Positions 26,468 through 34,936 of a stretch of 64,000 nt of DNA are shown piece after piece. The notes beneath the pieces are model-generated. The model searched no databases and was not told the DNA's origin. It was given only the letters and a program-made list of their open reading frames with translations. Source of the DNA: Candidatus Poribacteria bacterium. GTDB lineage: Bacteria; Poribacteria; WGA-4E; WGA-3G. How positions within the stretch are numbered: the stretch's first letter is position 1; each line of letters opens with the position of its first letter. Made by a program: the position numbers and the translations under genes. The stretch spans positions 27,038-91,037 of the forward strand of contig JAPPCZ010000081.1 in NCBI GenBank assembly GCA_028824685.1, given 5' to 3'.

Positions 26468-26866
26468 ATGAGGCGAGTTTTTTGTGTTTTGACCATAGTG
26501 TTTATGTGTCTGATGAGCACAATAGGTGTATGTGACTTACCACCTACAGAGGTAGGACAACAAGATGCTCAACAAGATGTTCCCCGTCCGAAATGGTTTT
26601 TAGCAGGATGTATTAGTGGTAGTTTTTTCTTATGGCTTATTAGTGATAATTCTGTGGCGCGCGATGCGAAAAAACCTCCAGAGGTTGACATTAATAATGT
26701 CCCACACTTGCTTGGAAAACCACCTGAATATGTTGAGAAATATGTTACATCTTACCAAGCGGAATCGGTGCGTATAAGTTCTCGGTGGGCGGAATATGGT
26801 CGGATGACAGGTAGTGGAATAACTATAGCGGCTGTCCTTGGTTACATGATTAGCAAAAGTTTTTAA
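26468..26866 (+). CDS. Small exported or membrane protein of unknown function
   Basis: A 132-residue protein with a signal peptide (MRRVFCVLTIVFMCLMSTIGVCD), a hydrophobic segment at about 44-58 (FLAGCISGSFFLWLI) and a C-terminal one at about 115-130 (GSGITIAAVLGYMI). The middle part (PPEVDINNVPHLLGKPPEYVEKYVT) is hydrophilic. I do not recognise the family; a membrane protein with two helices after cleavage is likely. GGGAAAT lies before the ATG. It precedes the pterin cluster by 54 bases but need not belong to it. Confidence 0.6.
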   Translation: MRRVFCVLTIVFMCLMSTIGVCDLPPTEVGQQDAQQDVPRPKWFLAGCISGSFFLWLISDNSVARDAKKPPEVDINNVPHLLGKPPEYVEKYVTSYQAESVRISSRWAEYGRMTGSGITIAAVLGYMISKSF

Positions 26867-26920
26867 GTAGAAATTGGGTGAGTTTCGAACGCCTATTTTC
26901 AATAGACATAGCCTAAATCA

Positions 26921-27754
26921 ATGTTCTACCTAACACGGCAAACCGCCTTTGAGGCATCTCATTACAATAGAATTCCTGAATTGAGCGATGCCGAAAACTT
27001 TGAACTGTTCGGTGCCGCAGCAAATCCAAATAGCCACGGTCATAACTACGTGCTTGAGGTGATGGTCAAAGGGGAGTTAGATACAGATGATGGAATGGTT
27101 ATTAACTTGACGACGTTAGACGCGTTGTTGAAAACAGAGGTGGTTGTGAATTATGATCACAAGCACCTGAACAAACAACATCCTGTGTTCAGCAAGAATC
27201 CACTACTACAACCGACATGTGAAAACATGACAATTGAAATATGGCAAAGACTCGCTCCGTCTCTGCCCGGTGGTTTGCTCCATCGGGTTCGACTCTATGA
27301 AAGTTCAACGCGATTTGCCGACTATTACGGAGATGATATGATGGTTTATCTTACTAAGGTTTATGAGTTTAGTGCAGCGCATCGTCTACACAGCCATGTG
27401 CTTAGTGATGAAGAAAACCAAGACATCTTTGGGAAATGCAATAATCCTGCTGGGCATGGGCATAACTACGTGCTTGAAGTCACTGTAAAAGGTGACGTAG
27501 ATGCAAAAACTGGCCTCGTCGCTGGTTTGAATCTGCTTGACGAAGTCGTCAAAAAGCAGGTCTATACACGTTTTGATTATAAACACCTCAATATTGATAC
27601 ACCAGAATTTGAAACCCTTAATCCGACATCCGAAAACTTTGTAAAAGTACTTTGGGATGTGTTAGAACCGAATTTGCAACCGGTGGTTTTACATCGCCTG
27701 CGCTTGCGAGAAACACCCAAAAATCATTTTGATTATTATGGAGAATCTTCTTAA
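26921..27754 (+). CDS. Tandem 6-pyruvoyl-tetrahydropterin synthase-like protein
   Basis: A 277-residue fusion of two PTPS/QueD domains. PTPS turns 7,8-dihydroneopterin triphosphate into 6-pyruvoyl-tetrahydropterin. Domain 2 (residues about 141-277) is complete: zinc His154 (SAAHRL), His179 and His181 (HGHNY), catalytic Cys173 in FGKCNNPAGHGHNY, His222 in DYKHLN and Glu264. Its LSDEENQDIFGKCNNPAGHG stretch is close to animal PTPS. Domain 1 (1-138) keeps His14, His39 and His41 and Glu127, but its Cys position is Ala33 (GAAANPNSHGHNY), so it probably cannot catalyse the reaction. folE begins 3 bases downstream, supporting a role in pterin synthesis. QueD (queuosine pathway) is the alternative. 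Confidence 0.88.
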   Translation: MFYLTRQTAFEASHYNRIPELSDAENFELFGAAANPNSHGHNYVLEVMVKGELDTDDGMVINLTTLDALLKTEVVVNYDHKHLNKQHPVFSKNPLLQPTCENMTIEIWQRLAPSLPGGLLHRVRLYESSTRFADYYGDDMMVYLTKVYEFSAAHRLHSHVLSDEENQDIFGKCNNPAGHGHNYVLEVTVKGDVDAKTGLVAGLNLLDEVVKKQVYTRFDYKHLNIDTPEFETLNPTSENFVKVLWDVLEPNLQPVVLHRLRLRETPKNHFDYYGESS

Positions 27755-27757
27755 TTT

Positions 27758-28348
27758 ATGAATATTGAACAAGAAAGTGAAGCTGATCATAAGTCTGAAT
27801 TGTTAGAGTCTCTTTACGGACAGATTATCGAAAGTATAGGAGAAGACCCGGAGCGTCAAGGTTTGGTAAAAACACCACTCCGTGCCGCTAAAGCATTAGA
27901 GTTTCTAACGAGCGGCTATCATCAGGATGTTAACAAGATATTAAACGAAGCTATCTTTGACGAGAATTGTGACGACATGGTTATTGTCAAGGATATTGAA
28001 TTTTTTAGTCTCTGTGAGCACCATATCCTCCCGTTTTGGGGTAAGTGTCACGTGGGCTATCTTCCACTGAACCGAGTTATTGGTCTTAGTAAAATTCCGA
28101 GAATTGTGGATATGTTCTCTCGGCGTTTACAAGTTCAGGAACGCTTAACACGTGAAATTGCCGAAGCACTGGAGTCCGCATTGAATCCGGCAGGTGTTGG
28201 TGTCGTAATGGAGGCACAGCACATGTGCATGATGGCGCGTGGGGTAGAAAAACAAGCCTCAAAGATGACAACAAACACCATGCGAGGTGCCTTTCGGGAG
28301 GATAGTTCTACGCGCGCAGAATTTCTCAGATGCGTCCAAGTTTCTTAA
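27758..28348 (+). CDS. folE: GTP cyclohydrolase I
   Basis: A 196-residue type I GTP cyclohydrolase, which makes 7,8-dihydroneopterin triphosphate from GTP. Zinc ligands Cys86 and His89 ([10 protein letters not shown]) and Cys157 (QHMCMMARG) are all present. The segments [18 protein letters not shown] and RLQVQERLT are diagnostic, as is [12 protein letters not shown] near the end. It starts 3 bases after the tandem PTPS gene and is followed by an SDR, forming a three-gene pterin cluster whose order of functions matches tetrahydrobiopterin synthesis. Confidence 0.97.
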   Translation: MNIEQESEADHKSELLESLYGQIIESIGEDPERQGLVKTPLRAAKALEFLTSGYHQDVNKILNEAIFDENCDDMVIVKDIEFFSLCEHHILPFWGKCHVGYLPLNRVIGLSKIPRIVDMFSRRLQVQERLTREIAEALESALNPAGVGVVMEAQHMCMMARGVEKQASKMTTNTMRGAFREDSSTRAEFLRCVQVS

Positions 28349-28360
28349 AAATTGGTTAAC

Positions 28361-28377
28361 GGCACACGGAGTGTGCC
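28361..28377. repeat. Short palindrome between folE and SDR
   Basis: GGCACACggaGTGTGCC, a 7-bp perfect stem with a 3-base loop, followed by TACTACCTTTT. It may act as a weak terminator or processing site, or be one more interspersed palindrome. Confidence 0.45.
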
Positions 28378-28400
28378 TACTACCTTTTATGTAAACATAA

Positions 28401-29156
28401 ATGTCAATACAAAACAAGACTCACGAATTACAAACAAATAATCTCAAAGGAAAAGTTGCGATTGTCACTGGCGCATCAAAGGGCATCGGCAAAGCAATAG
28501 CAGTTGCCTTAGCAGATGCAGGCGCAAAAATAGTCTTGGCTGCGCGTACGCGTCAGACTGTGGAGCAGACCGCAGCGGACCTCAGAAAAGCTGGTGCAGA
28601 TGCACTTGCTGTCCCCACCGATGTCACAGACGTTGATGCTGTGCAAAACCTCATCCAACAGACACTGGACACCTATCAAAATCTGGATATTTTGATAAAC
28701 AACGCTGGAAGCGGTAAATTTGGAACTGTTGCTGATTTCGATCCGTCAGATTGGGATAGTGTCATCAACTCTAATCTGAAGGGGGTTTACCTTTGTGCAA
28801 AATATGCGCTTCCGCATCTATTGGCACAACAGGATGGAGGGCAGATTATTAATGTGCTTTCTATCGCAGCAAAGGTCGCTTTTCCTGCTTCAAGCGCATA
28901 TTGTGCAGCAAAAGCAGGTGCGCTTGCCTTAACAAAGGTATTGGCTGCTGAAGTGCGGGACCAAAATATACGAGTTACGGCAGTACTACCGGGTTCCGTT
29001 GAAACGCCATTTTGGGACGATATTCCACAACATCCCGATTTTGAAAAGATGCTCAAACCCGAACATGTAGCAAATGTTGTCCTGTCCGTTTGTCAACAAC
29101 CGATTGGAATGGTTACCGAAGAAATTGTTGTGATGCCGCCGCTCGGAATTTTGTAG
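28401..29156 (+). CDS. Short-chain dehydrogenase, candidate sepiapterin-reductase-like enzyme
   Basis: A 251-residue classical SDR. TGASKGIGKAIA binds the cofactor, NNAGS follows the central strand, Ser is in VLSIAAK, and Tyr-x3-Lys is in SAYCAAKAGAL. The Ala-Ala-Arg after strand 2 (LAARTRQT) suits NADP. Its position right after PTPS-folE makes reduction of 6-pyruvoyl-tetrahydropterin the attractive role, but the sequence alone fits many SDR substrates (3-ketoacyl reductases included). Start ATG 28401 has no strong ribosome-binding site. It lies 52 bases after folE. Confidence 0.85.
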   Translation: MSIQNKTHELQTNNLKGKVAIVTGASKGIGKAIAVALADAGAKIVLAARTRQTVEQTAADLRKAGADALAVPTDVTDVDAVQNLIQQTLDTYQNLDILINNAGSGKFGTVADFDPSDWDSVINSNLKGVYLCAKYALPHLLAQQDGGQIINVLSIAAKVAFPASSAYCAAKAGALALTKVLAAEVRDQNIRVTAVLPGSVETPFWDDIPQHPDFEKMLKPEHVANVVLSVCQQPIGMVTEEIVVMPPLGIL

Positions 29157-29204
29157 ATATTTTATATTCAGTTATCGGTGGAAACTTTAATCCCGATCCG
29201 TTAT

Positions 29205-31028
29205 ATGAAAAAACTTAAATTTATACCAATATTGCTTTGTGTTCTATATCTCATGAGTAGTGATACATCTTCGGAAGAAGACTGGATGCCAGACCTTCAC
29301 TTACGGCAGGCAATCCGTGAAAAACTAAACCTACCACAGCATACACCCCTAACAACTTTGCATTTAGAACAACTCTATGATTTGGTGGTTTTGAAATCTG
29401 ATATAGCAAACCTTCAAGGATTGGAACATGCTGTCAATCTCCGTTTTTTAGATTTAGGTCGTAACCAGATTGTTGATATTACACCGCTTTCGGGTTTGGT
29501 TTCGCTTAAGTCGTTAAAACTCTACCGCAATCAGATTGTTGATATTACACCTCTCAGAAATCTTGTTAACCTGGAACACTTACAATTACATTATAACCAG
29601 ATTGTTGACTTTACGCCGCTTCTCGGACTTATAAATCTGAAGTCTATTAGAGTCACAGGAAACCCTGGCGATGTCAGTCCGATATTAGCATTGGATGTTG
29701 CCAAAGATTGGGTATGTCTTTTAGAAGATACTCCGATCTCAGAACGGGTTGAAAATCGTAATTATCCGTCGATTTTTCAAGCATGGGGAATGGCACTCAA
29801 TCTTCCCGCGTTATCATTCGAGGAACGGATCGCACAGCACGACTTACATTTCAAAGGTATTCCACATTTTGATTTAGGTTGGACGTTTACATCAGATGGT
29901 GTGAAAATAACCGGTTATTTAGAGGTTTCCAAAGAACGACGGGATACACTTATTGACTATAATCCAAATATGATTTTTCTTGTAGGACTTTTTTACTATG
30001 GTGCACCTCCAGACATGTACCCTGAAGATTGGCCCTACTGGTTAAGAGATGCATCAGGAAATCGTATTGAAGATCCGGGGTATGGAGAATTTTTTATTGA
30101 CTTCACACATCCAGAGGTCCAAGATTTGGTCGTTCAACAAGCGATTGCGGTCGCTGAATGTGGACTCTACAACGGTATTTTCTTGGATTTATGGCACGCG
30201 CAAATACTTATTGACCGTTTGGGGAAAGATATAGACCCAAATGTTGAAATAGAAGCGAAGTTATCAATGCTAAAACGTATCCGTGAAGCCGTTGACGATG
30301 AGTTTTTGATCCTTGTTAACACTACGCTGTGGAAAGTGCCGCGTTCTGCACCGTATATCAATGGTGCTTTCATGGAAACACAATGGGACCCAAATATCGG
30401 TTTTTATACCCGTGAACGTCTAACTCAAATAGAAAATACATTGCTGTGGTCAGAAGAAAACTTTAGGTATCCGCAGATTAATTGTTTATCAGCAATGGCG
30501 ATTAAGGAAGACCTTGATAGTCCAACAAACCAACGTTGGATGCGCGCTATTACGACGTTGAACCTTACACATTCTAACGGTTATGTGCTTTATGATAGTG
30601 GTATATCCCACGAGCATTACTGGTATGAATTTTGGGATGCGGATCTTGGTCATCCCGTGGGTGGCAATGAAACGAAGGGGCAGCTTTACGACAACCACAA
30701 CGGTGTATTCATCCGTGAGTATACCAACGGCTGGGCAGTCTATAACCGCAGTGGCAAGGAACAAGAAATTAGCCTCCCGATACAAACTGCCGGTGTTGCA
30801 AGCGGTATTACAAGCAGGACACACACCCTCCCGGATTTAGACGGTGAAATCTATCTAAAACAGGAAACTGAGACATCTGCAGATGTTAATGGTGATGGTG
30901 TTGTTAACATACAAGATTTGGTGATTGTTGCAAATGCCTTTGGCAAAGCAGAACCTGATGTCAATGGTGATGGTGTTGTTAATATTCAAGACCTTGTTAT
31001 CGTTGCAAATGCCTTTGGAGAAGATTAA
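29205..31028 (+). CDS. Secreted LRR / glycosidase-like / dockerin-like protein (paralog 1)
   Basis: A 607-residue exported protein. A signal peptide (MKKLKFIPILLCVLYLMSS) is followed by a WMPD module, then four internalin-type leucine-rich repeats (LDLGRNQIVDITPLSGL and similar), then a region of about 330 residues resembling the TIM-barrel hypothetical glycosidase families (GHL type), with FIDFTHPEVQDLV, GIFLDLWHA (Asp328) and NGAFMET (Glu391) conserved among the three paralogs here. The C-terminus has two dockerin-like Ca-binding repeats, DVNGDGVVNIQDLV, each about 22 residues. ATG 29205 begins the signal peptide; an upstream GTG at 29178 is unlikely. No cohesin partner is seen. Likely a surface polysaccharide-active or binding protein. 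Confidence 0.82.
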   Translation: MKKLKFIPILLCVLYLMSSDTSSEEDWMPDLHLRQAIREKLNLPQHTPLTTLHLEQLYDLVVLKSDIANLQGLEHAVNLRFLDLGRNQIVDITPLSGLVSLKSLKLYRNQIVDITPLRNLVNLEHLQLHYNQIVDFTPLLGLINLKSIRVTGNPGDVSPILALDVAKDWVCLLEDTPISERVENRNYPSIFQAWGMALNLPALSFEERIAQHDLHFKGIPHFDLGWTFTSDGVKITGYLEVSKERRDTLIDYNPNMIFLVGLFYYGAPPDMYPEDWPYWLRDASGNRIEDPGYGEFFIDFTHPEVQDLVVQQAIAVAECGLYNGIFLDLWHAQILIDRLGKDIDPNVEIEAKLSMLKRIREAVDDEFLILVNTTLWKVPRSAPYINGAFMETQWDPNIGFYTRERLTQIENTLLWSEENFRYPQINCLSAMAIKEDLDSPTNQRWMRAITTLNLTHSNGYVLYDSGISHEHYWYEFWDADLGHPVGGNETKGQLYDNHNGVFIREYTNGWAVYNRSGKEQEISLPIQTAGVASGITSRTHTLPDLDGEIYLKQETETSADVNGDGVVNIQDLVIVANAFGKAEPDVNGDGVVNIQDLVIVANAFGED

Positions 31029-31068
31029 ATTTATGTTAATCTAATTGAACTCACAAATGACAATACGG

Positions 31069-33801
31069 TTAGGTATTAAATCTACCGAGCCGCCGCCGAA
31101 TACGAATTTTTTGGATTGAGCGTGAATCAGCGTCTAAAATAGTGATAACTGCATCGCCAAGGTCTAATTCCGTGCCAGTTTCCGGAATTGTGCCGGTACG
31201 ATCCAGAATATAGCCCGCGATAGTCTCATAATCCCCCTGGGGAATTGATAGTCCATAGTGTTCTTTTAAAATATCAACCTCGGTTCTACCTTCACATTCA
31301 AGGATTTCCGGAGCAATTAAATGGATGGAATCGGGTTCATCGCGTTCATCATCAAATTCACCGACAATTTCTTCAATGAGGTCTTCAACAGTCACAAGGC
31401 CGACAATACCGCTATATTCATCAACAGCAAATACCATCGTATGCTGCGTATTTTGAATTTCTTTGAGGAGAGCGTTAATATTTTTCGATTCCGGGACAAC
31501 ATGTATCTCTGTGCGGATAAAAGATTCTACCGTTTCAGGTCGGTTTTCTGCATAGATAACGTCTAAAAGGTTAACAATTCCAACAATGTCGTAAATACGT
31601 TCATCGTATACGGGAATCCGCGAGTAGCCAGAATCCGCGGCAATTTGTAAAAAATCTTCACATGTTGTATTTTTTTCTATGGCAACGATATCAACGAGTG
31701 GCACCATAACTTGTCTAACAGTACGGTTTTGGAAGTTGAGTAGACGGTGAATCATTTGTCGTTGTTCTGTCAGCAGATTGCCCGATCTTTCACCCATAGT
31801 TGCGAGTAATCGTAATTCTTCACGTTGGGCATCAAGAGTAGGTGGAGTTGCCCCCCTATCTATAAGTTTGACGAGAACTTTCGTTACAGTTTGGACAAAA
31901 TAGATTAAGGGAGCTAAAATATATTCAGATAGTCTTAAAGGATAGGCATAGCGTAGTGAAAGCGCATCTGCTTTAACACGGAAAATCGTTTTCGGCAAAA
32001 TTTCTCCAAAGATAAGTAGCAAAACGGTTACGTAAACGATAGAGATAATCCCTTGCAACTCATCTGAAACGGACAGTACTGTTTCAGTCAATCGATCACC
32101 GAATTGTGAAATTAGGACATTTGCGAGATTCGTTCCTACTAAGGTCAGCGCAAGCATCTTATCGGGAGATTCAACTAAACGATGGATAATTTTTGCCTTT
32201 GCGTCGTTGGATTCAACAAGTTGGTTTATTCGGATTTTATTTACTGAAACGAGGGCGGTTTCTGAACCAGAATAAAAAGCGGACAACACAAGGCAAACAA
32301 GTACCGCAAATCCAAACAAAGATATGAGTATAGCAGTCTGTGTTGCGCTGCCAGCACCGATTAAAAAGAGGGATAATAGCAGTATTTTCAATGGAACGGC
32401 AGCGCCGACTACATTTCCATTGTCAGATTCTTGGGGTGTAGGAACTCGGATAAACAGACTTGTGATTAGGTTGCCTTCTATGGCGGTAATTTCAAATTCT
32501 ATGTCGTTTTCGTCAACGTGAGTTTCGCCAACAGAAGGGATATGCCCAAAAAGTCCGAGAGCGTAACCACCAATTGTATCAGCATCATCTTCTTGAATTT
32601 TGAGTTCAAATTGTTGGTTGAGTTCGCGAATGCTCACGCGTCCGGTGGTTTCTATCACCAGCGGATCCTCTGAATGTTTTATATACTTAGGTGCAGAATT
32701 TTCCTTATCATGTTCATCAGCGATGTCTCCCACTACCTGCTCAACAATGTCTTCAGTCGTAACAATTCCAGAAATACCGCCATATTCATCACGGAGGATC
32801 GCTATTTTGGTTTGTTCGCGTTGCAGTTGCAGCAGCAATATTCCGATTTTCCGAGTTTCAAGGACTAAGAAAGGTTCTCGGATTAGTGGCGCGTCAGGGG
32901 GAGCATTTGTAATTTTCGCCCGTTTTTCAAGAAATTCATCTATTGTAAGCGAATTTACCTCCGCACGGTGCCACTGCGGAAAATCTTTAACATAGAAAAT
33001 GCCACAGATTTTATCAATCTGTTCACGATAAACCGGAATGCGTGAAAACCCATATTCTTTTGCTTGTGTCAAGGTGTCTTGGATAGTGTTTGATGTTGGC
33101 ACAGCGACAACTTCGGTTCTGGGGACCATAATTTCTTTCGCTTCAATGTCTCGCAATTGAAGGATATTACTCACGATTTCACGTTCATCAGGTGGGAGTG
33201 TTTCTTCATGGTAGGTTTTAAAGAATTCTTGTAAATCTGTCGTAGTGAATTCCTCTTCAGGTGGCGGGTGCCCACCAAATATTGGGATAAGTTTGTCAAT
33301 GATTTTTCGCAGTAGTGCGCGTAGAGGGGAAATGAAAATAGAAAATATCCACAACGGTGGTGCGGTTATTTTGGCAAAGGACTCGGGGTGTTTTATAGCA
33401 TAAGTTTTCGGTGCCATTTCACCAAAAATCAGCATAGGTAGAACACTAAGCGCTATGGCAAGATACGGAAAAAAGGCTTCAAATGTTGGGGGGAATACTA
33501 AAGGCACAAGCCTTAGTACAAGTATAGCGAAGGTGACATTAACAAGATTATTCCCGAGTAGGACGGTAATAAATAAACGGCGTGGGTTGTCAACGAAATT
33601 GACAATTGCAGACGCTTTTCCCCGTTTAAGACGTATCTTTTCAATTTGCACTCGCGTTAAAGCACATAAAGCCGTCTCAGACCCAGAAAAAAAGCCGGAG
33701 AGAATAAGTAAACCTACCAATCCAATCAAATAAGGCAGTAGTGGAACTTCCATTCTTTTGAGGGGACGAATTTTTTTAATGAGATGTTCGTCCGAGGACA
33801 T
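31069..33801 (-). CDS. Double-length CNNM/CorC-type membrane CBS protein (tandem fusion)
   Basis: A 910-residue protein containing two complete copies of the CorC/HlyC/CNNM layout, whose members usually have about 430 residues. Copy 1 (about 20-445): DUF21 membrane domain (LSGFFSGSETAL, IFGEMAPKT), two CBS motifs (MVPRTEVVAVPT, YGGISGIVTTEDI) and a CorC_HlyC C-terminal domain. Copy 2 (about 470-905) repeats all of it: LSAFYSGSETAL, IFGEILPKT, MVPLVDIVAIE, YSGIVGLVTVEDL and the end domain. The family is linked to divalent metal or sodium transport. The ATG at 33801 follows a GAGGTTAG-type site. No frameshift is visible at the junction (about residues 445-470). It is convergent with LRR paralog 1. 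Confidence 0.92.
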   Translation of the reverse strand: MSSDEHLIKKIRPLKRMEVPLLPYLIGLVGLLILSGFFSGSETALCALTRVQIEKIRLKRGKASAIVNFVDNPRRLFITVLLGNNLVNVTFAILVLRLVPLVFPPTFEAFFPYLAIALSVLPMLIFGEMAPKTYAIKHPESFAKITAPPLWIFSIFISPLRALLRKIIDKLIPIFGGHPPPEEEFTTTDLQEFFKTYHEETLPPDEREIVSNILQLRDIEAKEIMVPRTEVVAVPTSNTIQDTLTQAKEYGFSRIPVYREQIDKICGIFYVKDFPQWHRAEVNSLTIDEFLEKRAKITNAPPDAPLIREPFLVLETRKIGILLLQLQREQTKIAILRDEYGGISGIVTTEDIVEQVVGDIADEHDKENSAPKYIKHSEDPLVIETTGRVSIRELNQQFELKIQEDDADTIGGYALGLFGHIPSVGETHVDENDIEFEITAIEGNLITSLFIRVPTPQESDNGNVVGAAVPLKILLLSLFLIGAGSATQTAILISLFGFAVLVCLVLSAFYSGSETALVSVNKIRINQLVESNDAKAKIIHRLVESPDKMLALTLVGTNLANVLISQFGDRLTETVLSVSDELQGIISIVYVTVLLLIFGEILPKTIFRVKADALSLRYAYPLRLSEYILAPLIYFVQTVTKVLVKLIDRGATPPTLDAQREELRLLATMGERSGNLLTEQRQMIHRLLNFQNRTVRQVMVPLVDIVAIEKNTTCEDFLQIAADSGYSRIPVYDERIYDIVGIVNLLDVIYAENRPETVESFIRTEIHVVPESKNINALLKEIQNTQHTMVFAVDEYSGIVGLVTVEDLIEEIVGEFDDERDEPDSIHLIAPEILECEGRTEVDILKEHYGLSIPQGDYETIAGYILDRTGTIPETGTELDLGDAVITILDADSRSIQKIRIRRRLGRFNT

Positions 33802-33987
33802 CTAACCTCAGTTTCTGATGCTAAAATACAGTGTATTCGGCATTAAATATTACGTAATTTGGAATTAATTATAACATGTTAACACATTGAATGCAACAAA
33901 AAAATTGAATAACTCAGAAGATTCAGATAAAATACGTAAACGCAATCAACTGCTAAAAAGCATATAACCATCAAAAAAGGAAATAAA

Positions 33988-34641
33988 ATGAGGGAGTCTA
34001 TGACAAAATTAGAACAGATGCAACGTATTGAGGCATGTGGTATTGTTGCTATAATTCGTGCCAATAGTTCAAATGAACTAATTGACGCGGCAGCAGCTAT
34101 TCAAACTGGAGGCGTTGACGTTATTGAAATAACGATGACAACACCCGATGCGTTACGGGTGATCAGCGAAGTGTCAACCCGATTAGGCGATGCGGTCTTA
34201 GTCGGTGTGGGATCGGTTCTGGATTCAGAGACAGCGCGTGCAGCAATGCTGGCTGGTGCTGAATTTGTCGTCAGTCCTGTTACAAAATCAGACGTGATCG
34301 AAATCTGCAATCGCTATGGCAAAGTGGTTATACCGGGGGCATTTACACCTACAGAGATTTTAGCCGCATGGGAAGCAGGAGCTGATTATGTTAAAGTCTT
34401 CCCTTCAAGTGGAGTCGGTCCCTCCTACATTAAGGATATAAAAGCACCTCTTCCACAGATTCCACTTATTCCGACTGGCGGCATCAATGCGGAAAATGCA
34501 ACGGAATTTATTGAAGCTGGTGCATCAGCATTGGGTGTTGGCAGTTCATTGGTTAGCAGTTCTGTCCTTGAATCTGGTGATTTTGTTTCGCTCACAAAAA
34601 GGGCCAAAAAACTGATCGCTGCTGTCAAATCTGTTAGATGA
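33988..34641 (+). CDS. eda: KDPG/KHG aldolase (2-keto-3-deoxy-6-phosphogluconate aldolase)
   Basis: A 217-residue class I aldolase cleaving KDPG to pyruvate and glyceraldehyde-3-phosphate (or KHG to pyruvate and glyoxylate). The catalytic Glu is in VDVIEITMTT and the Schiff-base Lys in ADYVKVFPSSGVG; the phosphate-binding LIPTGGINAEN and VGVGS segments are typical. GGA lies upstream of ATG 33988; an internal ATG at 34000 is the alternative. It stands alone, so whether it serves the Entner-Doudoroff route or uronate breakdown is open. Confidence 0.93.
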   Translation: MRESMTKLEQMQRIEACGIVAIIRANSSNELIDAAAAIQTGGVDVIEITMTTPDALRVISEVSTRLGDAVLVGVGSVLDSETARAAMLAGAEFVVSPVTKSDVIEICNRYGKVVIPGAFTPTEILAAWEAGADYVKVFPSSGVGPSYIKDIKAPLPQIPLIPTGGINAENATEFIEAGASALGVGSSLVSSSVLESGDFVSLTKRAKKLIAAVKSVR

Positions 34642-34671
34642 TTAATAAACAAAATAGTGCTATCAACGTCT

Positions 34672-34696
34672 CACAAGTAATTTAGCCTTACTTGTG
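34672..34696 (+). terminator. Hairpin after the aldolase gene
   Basis: CACAAGTAA (34672-34680), 7-base loop, TTACTTGTG (34688-34696): a perfect 9-bp stem 30 bases after the aldolase stop, followed by GTTAGATGTTCCTTTTCC. It is a plausible terminator with a weak T-run. The next 240 bases, up to the kinase gene, are AT-rich without a clear promoter. Confidence 0.5.
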
Positions 34697-34936
34697 GTTA
34701 GATGTTCCTTTTCCAAATTATAGGAAATTTTAGAATTGACAATACACCTTTGGTCTACGCTGTAAGTTTACAAATACGACAACCAATTCCTTAACAACTT
34801 TAATTCAGGCAACAGACTACATTTAATACTGTTTTTACGTTGACAGTTGATTTTATTTTTGCTAATTTTTTAAACAGAGACAATAAACCCCACAAAGATT
34901 TATCCAAAACGAGACATAACTTAGCGAATAATCGTT

